Shown here: in pieces, positions 21,980 to 29,209 of the stretch | Position numbering within the stretch: position 1 is the stretch's first letter | Layout: every line of letters begins with the position of its first letter | IMG/VR virus record: IMGVR_UViG_3300045977_000165 | Coordinates: 1-40,198 of that record | From: a virus | Direction: 5' to 3' (one strand) | Length of the DNA: 40,198 bases | The notes under the pieces: model-generated | What the model saw: the letters and a program-made list of their open reading frames with translations, nothing else | Databases searched by the model: none | What the model was told of the DNA's origin: nothing | Translations under genes and position numbers: made by a program

Positions 21980-22914
21980 CCGGAGCCGAAGCAGCCCGCC
22001 GTCTGCGCGCGTGTGGGCGAATGGCGCTCGCGTTCGCGCAGCTGCCGGAGGTTGACGAGGCCGAGCTATATCGCCTCGCCTGCTCGGTTCTAGGCGTCAC
22101 GCCACGCGACCCGGCCCCGAAGCGTGGACCGAGGGGCGGCATGTCGAACGCCGAGAAGTGTCGGCGACACCGCAAGCGGAGTCGGAACGGTGTCGCGACA
22201 CCAATTGTCGACACTGTTGACCGGTGTCGAACGACACCGAACGACACCGAATCGACGCCGGTCTCGGTTCCCCCTTGTCCCCCCTCTGCACTCCCCTCTG
22301 ATCCCCCTCCGGATCAGGAAAAACATAACAAGAACGCGCGCGTGAGAGCCAACGACGGTGCCACCGAGCGCCGTCCTAGCTGCCTTCCGGAGGCTTTAGA
22401 ACTCGGCGTCTGTTCACGCGCAGAACTCGTGATCTCGAATGCACGAGATCCGGAATGGGTGCTCGCGGTGCAGCCGCAGAACTGGCCGGAGGTGCGGCAG
22501 GCGGCGGAGCGGTTCGCGAAGGGGACGGGGCGGCCGGGCGATGCGAAGCTCGGGACGTACGCGCGGGACGCGGGGACGCGGGCAATCGTAGAGCTTTTCG
22601 GGGCGGGTCACATGCCGAGCGTGGTGTACGCGGGGCTCGAACGGATCGCATCGTCGGAGTGGTACCGAAGCGGTGGCGCGAGCCGCGGGCTTTCGAGTAT
22701 CACGCCGGAGGTTTTCCGCCGTGAGGGGACCGAGGCGCCCGCGCCGGTCATGGAAGGGCGCCCACGCGCCGCGGAGACGTCGTTTCGCACCGGACCGGTC
22801 GTACCACCGCCCAAGGAAGTGAACGACGCCCTGGACGCCCTGGGGACGTCGCTCGGGGGCAAGGCTGGGATCGGTGTCGCTCGGCGTCGTCGAGCGGGAG
22901 AGGACGCGGCATGA
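21976..22914 (+). CDS. Replication initiator-like protein carrying the origin, 312 aa
   Basis: It lies directly before the helicase genes, where phages place initiator or helicase-loader genes. The N-terminal 60 residues are helical. Residues about 60-115 are low-complexity, Thr/Pro/Arg-rich, and their DNA is an iteron cluster. The C-terminal part (about 135-250, with AVQPQNWPEVRQAAERFAKG and GHMPSVVYAGLERIASSEWY) is a helical domain. The final 60 residues are loose. Lambda O is built the same way, with iterons inside the gene. I do not see a sequence match to O or DnaD families that I could prove. Confidence 0.65.
   Translation: MTGAEAARRLRACGRMALAFAQLPEVDEAELYRLACSVLGVTPRDPAPKRGPRGGMSNAEKCRRHRKRSRNGVATPIVDTVDRCRTTPNDTESTPVSVPPCPPSALPSDPPPDQEKHNKNARVRANDGATERRPSCLPEALELGVCSRAELVISNARDPEWVLAVQPQNWPEVRQAAERFAKGTGRPGDAKLGTYARDAGTRAIVELFGAGHMPSVVYAGLERIASSEWYRSGGASRGLSSITPEVFRREGTEAPAPVMEGRPRAAETSFRTGPVVPPPKEVNDALDALGTSLGGKAGIGVARRRRAGEDAA
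22158..22338. other. ori: Probable replication origin: iterons plus A-rich stretch
   Basis: GTGTCG and its complement CGACAC recur as GTGTCG-G-CGACAC (22158-22170), the perfect 14-bp palindrome GGTGTCGCGACACC (22189-22202), TGTCGACA (22206-22213), and GGTGTCG-aa-CGACACC (22223-22238). The direct repeat ACGACACCGA occurs twice (22231-22250), followed by a degenerate third copy. About 60 bases downstream is an A-rich stretch (GAAAAACATAACAAGAA), unusual in this GC-rich genome and suited to strand opening. The setting inside the initiator-like gene mirrors lambda. Confidence 0.65.
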
Positions 22915-23207
22915 AGTCTGGGCACACGCTACTGCGGGAGTGCGTGGAGTCGGGGAAGCTCGACGACAAGACGTTTGAGGCGTTCGCGGAGATGCTCGCG
23001 AACCTCGACGACAAGCGCTTCCAGAAGCTCACGAAGCGCCAATACGAGTGGGTGGCGAACATACACGAGCGGCTCGGGCTCGATCCGGGCGTCGAAAACC
23101 TGGTCACGACCGGCGCCGTCAAGGTTACCGACGAAGAGCGGGTGGGCCTTCGGACGTGGGCAGCGTCGCTCGGCCCCAAGGTGCTTAGACCACCGGGGCG
23201 GGTGTAG
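22911..23207 (+). CDS. Small protein next to the helicase, possible loader or accessory, 98 aa
   Basis: A helical N-terminal half (ESGKLDDKTFEAFAEMLANL) leads to a segment, LTKRQYEWVANIHERLGL, of a kind common in short phage proteins encoded beside replicative helicases. The C-terminus is basic. The function is unknown. A helicase-accessory role is guessed from position. The start ATG overlaps the preceding stop, and the next GTG follows its TAG directly. Confidence 0.75.
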   Translation: MKSGHTLLRECVESGKLDDKTFEAFAEMLANLDDKRFQKLTKRQYEWVANIHERLGLDPGVENLVTTGAVKVTDEERVGLRTWAASLGPKVLRPPGRV

Positions 23208-24572
23208 GTGTCCGACGTCCCTCGGCACGACCCGCACGCCGAGGCGGCCTGCCTTTCGGCGGCGTTGCTCTCGACCGACGCGGCCCTCGAGCTCGTCGAG
23301 CTGCTCGACCCCGAGGAGTACTACCTCGACGCGCACCGGTGCGTTCACGAGGCGATGCGCACGATCGCCGCACGCGGTGAGCCCGTCGATATCGTCACCG
23401 TGGCGAACGAGCTCCGCGCGTCGAACAAGCTCGAGCGGGTCGGCGGGCAGGCTTTCCTCGCGCGTCTCTCGGATGAGACCCCGGCGATTGCGCACCTGCC
23501 GAAGCACGCGGCGATCGTGCGCTCGTGGCACCGAGCTCGGCGGGCTACGGTCACGTGGGCACAGCTTCTCGCCGAAGGGCGTACGGCCGAGCTCCCCGAC
23601 GTCGACGCGTGGCTCGAGTCCTGCGAGCAGCGCGCGTACCTCGCGACCGAGGCACGACGCGAGGGTACCGACGGGCCAACGACGTACGCCGAGCTCGTGC
23701 CCGGCGCGTTCGAGCGCATTCGCGACAGCGGCCCCTCGACGCTCGGGCGCCCGACGGGCTTTTACGCCCTCGACACGCACGCCCACGGCATCTCCGCCGG
23801 GCAGCTGATCTACGTCGCCGGCCGCCCCGGCCACGGGAAAACCGCGTGGGCACAGCAGCTCGCCGAGCAGATCGCAATGGCCGATCCGAGCGCCGGCACG
23901 GTGTTCGAGTCCATGGAGATGACCAAAGAGGACCTCACGTTTCGGTCGCTCGCACGGTGGGCCAAGCTCCCGTTCAACGCCATCAAGTCACGGCAGCTAG
24001 ACCGCGACGGGTGGCACCGTCTCGCGCAGGCCGCCGGCGACCTGGTCAAGTGTCGGATCGCCGTCGAAGAGGCATCCTCCCTCACGCCCTTGCGGCTTCG
24101 TCGTCGCGTGCGCCGGCAGTACGCCGAGCTCCGGGCGAAGCACCCCGACACGAAGCTAGCGCTCGTCGTCGTGGACTACGTGCAGCTCATGACCGGCGAC
24201 GACGTAGCGAAGGGCACGACGCGCGCCGTCGAGCTCGGGATGATATCCCGGTCGCTCAAAAACCTTGCGAAGGAACTGCAATGCACCGTCGTCGTGCTCT
24301 CGCAGCTCGCCCGAAAGCAGCGCGGCGCCGCCAAGCGCCCCGAGCTCGACGAGCTTCGCGACTCTGGCGCGCTCGAGGCCGACGCTGATCTAGTGCTCGC
24401 CCTGCACCGCGAGGACGAATACCGCAAGCCCGGCGCCGAGCCGAACGGGAAGTGTGAGGTGCTGATCTTGAAGGGCCGTAACTGCGGCACGGGTGCTCAT
24501 GAGCTCGCGTTCGACGGGCCGAGCTCTCGTTTCGAAAACCTCGAACACCAGCAGGAGATGTACGCATCATGA
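23208..24572 (+). CDS. dnaB: Replicative DNA helicase, DnaB family, 454 aa
   Basis: The N-terminal DnaB domain (about residues 5-105) has the typical start HDPHAEAACLSAALLS and VDIVTVANELR. After a linker, the RecA-like motor carries Walker A GRPGHGKTAW (205-214), the FESMEMTKEDL motif, Walker B LVVVDYVQLMTG with D323, VVVLSQLARK (sensor), and DELRDSGALEADAD. Length and motif order are standard for DnaB. It unwinds the fork at the phage origin. The GTG start at 23208 directly follows the previous stop. Confidence 0.93.
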   Translation: MSDVPRHDPHAEAACLSAALLSTDAALELVELLDPEEYYLDAHRCVHEAMRTIAARGEPVDIVTVANELRASNKLERVGGQAFLARLSDETPAIAHLPKHAAIVRSWHRARRATVTWAQLLAEGRTAELPDVDAWLESCEQRAYLATEARREGTDGPTTYAELVPGAFERIRDSGPSTLGRPTGFYALDTHAHGISAGQLIYVAGRPGHGKTAWAQQLAEQIAMADPSAGTVFESMEMTKEDLTFRSLARWAKLPFNAIKSRQLDRDGWHRLAQAAGDLVKCRIAVEEASSLTPLRLRRRVRRQYAELRAKHPDTKLALVVVDYVQLMTGDDVAKGTTRAVELGMISRSLKNLAKELQCTVVVLSQLARKQRGAAKRPELDELRDSGALEADADLVLALHREDEYRKPGAEPNGKCEVLILKGRNCGTGAHELAFDGPSSRFENLEHQQEMYAS

Positions 24573-24883
24573 TAACCGTGCCACCCATCGAGAGAGTCAC
24601 CACGAAAACCCGCAAGTTTTTCTTGTGTCTGTTCGAGACGAGTACGCCGCCTTTAGGCGGTCCAGGCAGTTCGATACTACCGGTCACCGTGGACGATTTA
24701 TGCGACTTCGTGCGCGCGCTCCCGTCGCCCGATCGTTTTCGCTTGAGCGTGGCGCTCGAGGAGGCGAGACAGGCTGCGTTATCCGCGGAAGCGAACGAGC
24801 CCGACGCGGTGCGTTTCGCGCTCACCGAGAAGGGGCGTCAAGCGCTCGAGGAACACCAGCAGGCAAAGGCGAACGCGGAGTGA
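24569..24883 (+). CDS. Small early protein of unknown function, 104 aa
   Basis: The N-terminal 35 residues contain a hydrophobic aromatic stretch (KFFLCLFETSTPPLGG). The rest is helical and acidic, ending in a coiled coil (EKGRQALEEHQQAKANAE). The codon use of its first 100 bases is less GC-biased than its neighbours. The ATG overlaps the helicase stop (ATGA) and the TGA overlaps the next GTG. Confidence 0.7.
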   Translation: MITVPPIERVTTKTRKFFLCLFETSTPPLGGPGSSILPVTVDDLCDFVRALPSPDRFRLSVALEEARQAALSAEANEPDAVRFALTEKGRQALEEHQQAKANAE

Positions 24884-25401
24884 AGGAACCCGCGTCGACG
24901 TCCATCGCCGGCAGCGCGCAAGGGCGCGTCGTCGGCGAGCTCGCCGAGCTCAAGGTGAAAGCACCCGAGTGGGCGCTCGTCGCCCTCGTCGATCTCACCT
25001 CATCCCTCGCTGCAGAAGCGCTCCCACGCGAGGCCGACCCGCTGATCGCCTCGCAGGTCGTTGCGCTCGCCGCGGAGCTCGTAGCGGGCGCGTACGGCGA
25101 CGCGTCGAAGTGGCGCGAGCCCCCCGAGGACGGATGGCCACGTGGCGCCGGTCGTCGTCGTCGCCTCGGCGCCATTGCCGAGACACTCGCGCACTCCGCA
25201 GCGCTCACTCTGCCCGATCTCGACACCCTGCCCGCGCCTCTTCGGCACCGCGCACTGCACCTATCCCGTGCGGCGGTTGTCCTGCTCGCGCGGCACGATC
25301 CTCAGGTCGGCTCACGCCTCATCGCGCCCGAACGCGCCCGCGCGGTGCTTGAACGGGCCACGAACGCCGCTCGAAGCGCGCACGAGATGGGCGCGAAGTA
25401 A
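24880..25401 (+). CDS. Helical early protein of unknown function, 173 aa
   Basis: It is Ala/Leu-rich and almost all helical (VALVDLTSSLAAEALPREAD, then LIASQVVALAAELVAGAYG, and later PLRHRALHLSRAAVVLLARH). Hydrophobic helices are amphipathic, without a clear membrane span. It is the last gene of the rightward early operon and is followed by a strong hairpin. No family is recognised. The start is GTG 24880 (GTGA coupling). Confidence 0.72.
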   Translation: MKEPASTSIAGSAQGRVVGELAELKVKAPEWALVALVDLTSSLAAEALPREADPLIASQVVALAAELVAGAYGDASKWREPPEDGWPRGAGRRRRLGAIAETLAHSAALTLPDLDTLPAPLRHRALHLSRAAVVLLARHDPQVGSRLIAPERARAVLERATNAARSAHEMGAK

Positions 25402-25404
25402 TCT

Positions 25405-25442
25405 GCACGCGCGTGAGCCTGCGGGTGTGTGTGCGCGCGTGC
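25405..25442 (+). terminator. Hairpin at the end of the early operon
   Basis: GCACGCGCG (25405-25413) is perfectly complementary to CGCGCGTGC (25434-25442) with a 20-base GT-rich loop, starting four bases after the TAA of the last early gene. There is no T-run, so it may be a weak terminator or an mRNA-stability element. Confidence 0.4.
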
Positions 25443-25500
25443 TCGGGAAGGGGCGAGCGCCTGCAGATCTCGATGGACACATCGTGTTACCACTGAACGC

Positions 25501-25743
25501 ATGTGGAAAGTTACTTCCGTTCAGGTTTCGAACGAGCGGGGCACGATCGCGAGCACGCTCGGCACCATGTCCCGCTTCGCAGTCTCGGACGGCTGGACGA
25601 TCACCGTCGAGGATCGCGAAGTCATCGTCGTGAAGGACGACGATCGCCTTCGCATCCCCCGCGGGCTCGTTGTAATCCACGAAACTCGCGAACCCACCGA
25701 ACCCGCGACGAAGCCCGCCAAGCGCTCTCGCGAGGCGGCTTGA
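25501..25743 (+). CDS. Small protein of unknown function before the packaging region, 80 aa
   Basis: It looks beta-rich (MWKVTSVQVSNERGTIAS, then AVSDGWTITVEDREVIVVKD) with a disordered Lys/Pro-rich tail. It stands alone between the early operon hairpin and the 325-bp non-coding stretch, so it could have its own promoter. TGGACA at 25474-25479 is a possible -35, but the -10 is not convincing. No function is assigned. Confidence 0.65.
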   Translation: MWKVTSVQVSNERGTIASTLGTMSRFAVSDGWTITVEDREVIVVKDDDRLRIPRGLVVIHETREPTEPATKPAKRSREAA

Positions 25744-25847
25744 CGTTACAACGACGCGACAGCGTCTCAGCCGACAGCCGTTTTAGGCTTCGGCATTCGG
25801 CTCGCGGAGCCGACTCTCACTACGCCCCTCCGCTTGCCTGCCTTGCT

Positions 25848-25873
25848 GGTCTGTTGGATCCACCTGACAGACC
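25848..25873. repeat. Perfect 7-bp inverted repeat with palindromic loop
   Basis: GGTCTGT (25848-25854) pairs with ACAGACC (25867-25873). The 12-base loop begins with the palindrome TGGATCCA. It abuts the next inverted repeat by two bases, giving a compact double-hairpin element. Confidence 0.8.
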
Positions 25874-25906
25874 GATCGAGTGTCAAGGCAAATCGACACT
25901 GATCGG
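25872..25906. repeat. Long inverted repeat, 12 pairs with one bulge
   Basis: CCGATCGAGTGTC (25872-25884) pairs with GACACTGATCGG (25895-25906) around a 10-base A-rich loop. A symmetrical site of this size could be bound by a dimeric protein such as the small terminase, or fold in RNA. Confidence 0.8.
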
Positions 25907-25986
25907 AAGCACAGCCTCGGCACCGCTTGGCCAGCCGGCCAATTCCCGAGCGGCGCGGTGGTGGTTTAGGGCGGGCTGTCCCGGTT

Positions 25987-26002
25987 CCACCCCGGGGGGT
26001 GG
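25987..26002. repeat. GC palindrome CCACCCC-GG-GGGGTGG
   Basis: This is a perfect 16-base palindrome followed by a G-run and TTCTCTTT. On the plus strand it could be a terminator-like hairpin with a poor T-tract. Confidence 0.6.
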
Positions 26003-26068
26003 GGGTTCTCTTTGGGTCCCCCTCCGGCCATTCTCATCCACTCCCGCTGTAACCATGCAGGTTCACCA

Positions 26069-26257
26069 ATGACCGGGCTTGCCCGTCCTGCGCGGTGGAT
26101 GCGGCCCCCGAGCGGCTCGCTGGTGGACTACCAGTCGGCGCCCGAGCGCAAGCGGCCCCGGGTGGAAGCGGCGTCAGAGGGGCGCGGGTTTCGCAATCCG
26201 GGGCGGCGAGCGGTGCGCGACGCGGAGCGAGCACGCGAGCGGAGGATCTGGCCGTGA
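26069..26257 (+). CDS. Small Arg-rich protein at the start of the packaging operon, 62 aa
   Basis: The start ATG 26069 is followed by a Pro/Arg-rich sequence (WMRPPSGSLVDYQSAPERKR), ending in a basic helix (RRAVRDAERARERRIWP). The TGA overlaps the GTG start of the next gene (GTGA), and that gene's ribosome-binding site lies inside this one, which supports translation. A DNA-binding role in packaging is only a guess. Confidence 0.5.
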   Translation: MTGLARPARWMRPPSGSLVDYQSAPERKRPRVEAASEGRGFRNPGRRAVRDAERARERRIWP

Positions 26258-27147
26258 CCGGCGCGCGCTTCTTTGCGAAGCAGAACGAGCGGCGGCGCGA
26301 AGCGGGCTTGCGCGAGATGCGCGAGCGACGAGCGGCGGCGCGGCTTCTCTGCGAGGCGTGCACGCTGCCGGGCACCGAGTCGCTCACGATCGGATTGCTC
26401 GAGGCGCGACCATGCGACGTGTGCGGCGTCCTCGTCTCGCCGGAGGACAATTACACGTTCCTGCGGGGAGCGTTGGACGCAGGCGGGGCCCATACCCCTG
26501 CCGCACCCGGTTCGAATCCGGGCCCCGCGACCACGGCGAAGGTGTACACGGGCGACGCGGCATCGCTCACGCGCGACAAGCGGCCCTGGTACGACTACGG
26601 GAAAGACACGGGGCGGCGGCTGCGCGTGAAGGGACTCGTCGACGTCGATTCGCTGCCCGTGGCGAAGCCCGAGCCCGACCCGAACGGGCCGGACCCGCGC
26701 GAGGTGGAGGCGCTGCACCGGCAGAGCCAGGAGGCGATGGCCGAGGGCGACGACCGGAAGCTCGGCAAGCTCTACGAAGACTTGCTCGACGCGCTCCATT
26801 CGAACGATCTGCCGACGGACGAGGACCCGATCACGAAGGCGCGCTTTGACCTTCGTGCTCGCGAGCTCGAGGCGGCGCTCGGTGCAGAGCTTTCCGAGCT
26901 CGGGCGGGCCCGGCGGTGGGGCGTCGGGTACCGGCTTTCGGGCGCGTCTGGGCAAGTCGTGCTCGTGGTCGGAGTGCTCGACCGCGCGAGCGGTGCCGAG
27001 TGGCAGATCACGGTGGATCAGCGGGCGCTTTACAACGCAGTGAGGCGTGCCGGGGCAGAGATGCGGATGGCCGCGCGCGAGATCGCGACTCGCGTGCGTG
27101 ACCACGTCGACAAGGCGCGAGCAGGAGCAGTCATCGGGGTTGCGTGA
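26254..27147 (+). CDS. Zinc-ribbon protein of the packaging operon, small-terminase candidate, 297 aa (may be two genes)
   Basis: GTG 26254 has GGAGGA seven bases upstream. The N-terminus is a basic helix followed by two CxxC pairs, C33/C36 and C54/C57, a probable zinc ribbon. Residues about 70-94 are low-complexity because the DNA also forms a tRNA-like structure. After that comes a distinct region (KVYTGDAASLTRDKRPWYDYG onward) with long helices and a beta part near residues 225-260. No stop separates the halves. If the tRNA is real, the second half may be a separate gene starting at GTG 26542. Its place two genes before the large terminase makes a DNA-recognition role in packaging plausible. 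Confidence 0.65.
   Translation: MTGARFFAKQNERRREAGLREMRERRAAARLLCEACTLPGTESLTIGLLEARPCDVCGVLVSPEDNYTFLRGALDAGGAHTPAAPGSNPGPATTAKVYTGDAASLTRDKRPWYDYGKDTGRRLRVKGLVDVDSLPVAKPEPDPNGPDPREVEALHRQSQEAMAEGDDRKLGKLYEDLLDALHSNDLPTDEDPITKARFDLRARELEAALGAELSELGRARRWGVGYRLSGASGQVVLVVGVLDRASGAEWQITVDQRALYNAVRRAGAEMRMAAREIATRVRDHVDKARAGAVIGVA
26462..26533 (+). tRNA. Divergent tRNA-Met-like gene (anticodon CAT) with encoded CCA, inside an open frame
   Basis: A cloverleaf can be drawn. The acceptor TGCGGGG pairs with CCCCGCG (one G-U). A three-pair D-stem GCG/CGC has loop TTGGA. The anticodon stem is CGGGG/CCCTG (one G-U) with loop CCCATAC, anticodon CAT. The variable loop is CCGCA, the T-arm is perfect (CCCGG-TTCGAAT-CCGGG), discriminator A, then CCA. 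Odd points are the short D-arm, A at position 8 and C at position 33 in place of U. It could be a working phage tRNA, a tRNA-like packaging or RNA signal, or a decayed tRNA. Confidence 0.5.
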
Positions 27148-27443
27148 GAAAACGCCGGTGCGATCGGTACGCGGAGGAGAAGCGGCGCTTCGGAGTGAAC
27201 GAAGCGCTGAACGCGCTTCCGCCGGATCCGCACGACGACTCGCGGCTCGATCGCGCGCTCACGCTCGGGCTTCGCGGCGAGAATTCGGGGTACCACGGGT
27301 GCAACTGGTGCCACGGTCTGCCGCACCGGCGGAACGATCCGAAGTGTCGCGGGTGCGGTGAGCCGTACGCGCCGGAAGTCGTGGCGCTCGAGGTGCCTGC
27401 GCTCCGAAGCAGCTACCCGCACGAGGAGATCCACGGGTGCTAA
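27144..27443 (+). CDS. Four-cysteine zinc-finger protein before the large terminase, 99 aa
   Basis: C53/C56 (CNWCHG) and C68/C71 (CRGCG) form a probable zinc site. The first 45 residues are basic and helical. It overlaps the genes on both sides (GTGA at the start, seven bases at the end), so it is translated with the large terminase. Small zinc proteins are often encoded near terminases. A DNA-binding role is inferred. Confidence 0.78.
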   Translation: MRKRRCDRYAEEKRRFGVNEALNALPPDPHDDSRLDRALTLGLRGENSGYHGCNWCHGLPHRRNDPKCRGCGEPYAPEVVALEVPALRSSYPHEEIHGC

Positions 27444-28954
27444 CCGAGGAGCTTCTAACCTCGTCGGAGGCGTACGGGCTCAAGACGGCGACGCCGGTGC
27501 AGAGGATGATCTGCCGCGTCGCCGACGGGAAGCCGCTCGGGGCGCTGTGGAACGAGCCGGAGGTGCAGAAGGCGCTCGGCGGGGCGAAGCCGCCGGAGAA
27601 GGTGCCGCGGCTGCTCGTGGTGCTTGCGGCGATTCGCGGGGCGAAGAGCACGATCATGGCGTGTCGCGGGGCGCGGGCGGCGCTCTCGTGCGACGTCGAC
27701 GCGCTGTCGCCCGGCGATGAGCTGCTCGTGCCGCTCGTCGCGACCGAGAAGAAAACGGCGCAGCAGCTTTACGCGCACGCGATGGCGCTTTTTCGCACGC
27801 CCGCGCTTCGGGGGCGCGTCGTGAGGGAGACGGCCGAAGGGCTTTGGGCGCGGCACGATTCGGGGCGACCGGTCGAGATCTCAGTGATGGCCATGTCGCG
27901 CTCGGGCTCGACGCTCACGGCGCGATGGGTGGCCACGGCGGGATTCGATGAGGCGCCGCGCATGATCGGCTCGAGCGAGGGCGTGCGAAACCTCGACGAC
28001 TCCATGAACGCGCTCGAGGGGCGCGTGCGCGACGACGGGCTCGTGTTTTGGATCGGCTCGCCGTGGGCGCCGTGGGGTCCGGTGTACGACGTGACGCGGG
28101 ACCGCTTCGGGCGACCGGCCGAAGACGTCGTCGTGATTCGGGCGACGGGGCCGATGCTAAACCCGCAGTATTGGACGCCGGAGCGTTGCGCGCAGCTCGA
28201 GCGGTTCAAGCCTTCGGCGTACCGCATGAACGTGCTCGGCGAGTTCGCCGACGCGGACGAGGCGATGATTCCGAGCGAGTCGGTGATGCGCGCGATCGAG
28301 CGCAGCGTCACCGAGCGGCCCCGGCGCAAGGGCGTCGAGTACGTCGCGGCAATGGATCCGGCGACGCGCGGGAACGCGTGGACGCTCGTCGTACTCGGCA
28401 ACGTCGGGAAGAACGCTCACGGGGAAGCACAGTACGAGGTGGCCGTGGCCGAGGAGTGGCGCGGGAACCCGGGCACGCCGCTTCGGCCGCGCGCGGTGCT
28501 CGAGGAGATCCGCGGCATCTGTTCACGCTACGGCGTGACGACGGTGCTCACCGATCAGGCCGCGCTCGACGCGTACGCCGATATCGGGGATTCGGTGGGG
28601 ATCGGAGTCGCCGGCATGCACGTGCTAGCGGACGATCGTTGGGAGATGTGCGAGCTCGTGCGGCTTGTGCTCGTCGAGGAGCGGCTTTCGTTGCTCGACG
28701 TGACGAACCTTCGCGCGGACCTGTTGCGCGTGGAGAAGCGTCCGACGCCGAAGGGCTCGACGATCCGCTACCCGACGAGCGGCGACGGCCGGCACTGCGA
28801 CTTCGTTCCGGCGCTCGGGCTTTGCATGAAGTTTCCGCCGGGGGCGCCCCGGGATCCGAACGAGCCCGAGAAGGGCCCGCCGCGCAAGCGCGCGACGACT
28901 GCACGACCGCGCACGTACGACACGGGCGCGCTCGTGCGGCAACTGACGAGGTGA
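27437..28954 (+). CDS. terL: Terminase large subunit, 505 aa
   Basis: The packaging ATPase has a variant Walker A, AAIRGAKST (about 64-72), Walker B with the catalytic acid in TAGFDEAPRMIG (D171/E172), and the coupling motif WIGSPW (about 206-210). The C-terminal RNase H-like nuclease has D307 in YVAAMDPATRG, D373 in VLTDQAALD, and a late Asp in HCDFVPALG. It pumps DNA into the prohead and cuts it. The start is GTG 27437, preceded by GAGGAG. Replacement of the usual GxxxxGKS by an A-x-R-G-A-K-S form is seen in several terminases. Confidence 0.88.
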   Translation: MLTEELLTSSEAYGLKTATPVQRMICRVADGKPLGALWNEPEVQKALGGAKPPEKVPRLLVVLAAIRGAKSTIMACRGARAALSCDVDALSPGDELLVPLVATEKKTAQQLYAHAMALFRTPALRGRVVRETAEGLWARHDSGRPVEISVMAMSRSGSTLTARWVATAGFDEAPRMIGSSEGVRNLDDSMNALEGRVRDDGLVFWIGSPWAPWGPVYDVTRDRFGRPAEDVVVIRATGPMLNPQYWTPERCAQLERFKPSAYRMNVLGEFADADEAMIPSESVMRAIERSVTERPRRKGVEYVAAMDPATRGNAWTLVVLGNVGKNAHGEAQYEVAVAEEWRGNPGTPLRPRAVLEEIRGICSRYGVTTVLTDQAALDAYADIGDSVGIGVAGMHVLADDRWEMCELVRLVLVEERLSLLDVTNLRADLLRVEKRPTPKGSTIRYPTSGDGRHCDFVPALGLCMKFPPGAPRDPNEPEKGPPRKRATTARPRTYDTGALVRQLTR

Positions 28955-28957
28955 GCC

Positions 28958-29209
28958 ATGGACGTCGACGAAACCCTAACCCTGCTGCGAAAACACGGTG
29001 TCGCGTCGGCGACGTTCGACGGCGGCGGGTGCCTGCTGTCGGTGCAGTTTGCCTATGTCTCGCCACCGTCGCCCGAGGGCGCGACGCCGAAAGCGGGATC
29101 GATCGAAGAGGACGGGCCGCCGCTTTTCCGCACGGCGATGCACACGGCGGCGAGCGTTCTGCAGGGAAAGCTCACGAGCATGAGGGGCGAGGAGACGGCC
29201 GATGCTTGA
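28958..29209 (+). CDS. Small protein between terminase and portal, 83 aa
   Basis: GAGGTGAGCC precedes the ATG. The N-terminal 40 residues are alpha/beta (DETLTLLRKHGVASATFDGG), followed by a Pro-rich linker and a helical end. It overlaps the portal start by eight bases. No family is recognised. Head assembly is its likely setting. Confidence 0.75.
   Translation: MDVDETLTLLRKHGVASATFDGGGCLLSVQFAYVSPPSPEGATPKAGSIEEDGPPLFRTAMHTAASVLQGKLTSMRGEETADA

Larger units (their letters stand above)
25744..26068. other. 325-bp non-coding stretch with strong inverted repeats; candidate packaging site or late control region
   Basis: This is the longest stretch without a convincing gene. It contains three hairpin-capable elements, at 25848-25873, 25872-25906 and 25987-26002. 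It lies just upstream of the packaging genes, the usual place of pac or cos sites and of late promoters or leaders. No clear -35/-10 pair was found. Confidence 0.5.

Noticed and set aside
22158-22250. Repeats in the initiator-like gene as a CRISPR array
   Set aside because: The repeats are short, palindromic and without regular spacers. They fit iterons, and no cas genes other than the AddB/Cas4-like nuclease domain are present.
25980-25996. T-arm-like sequence CCCGG-TTCCACC-CCGGG suggesting another tRNA
   Set aside because: No matching acceptor strand or anticodon arm was found upstream, and the loop lacks the usual purine at position 57. It is better explained by the GC palindrome at 25987-26002.
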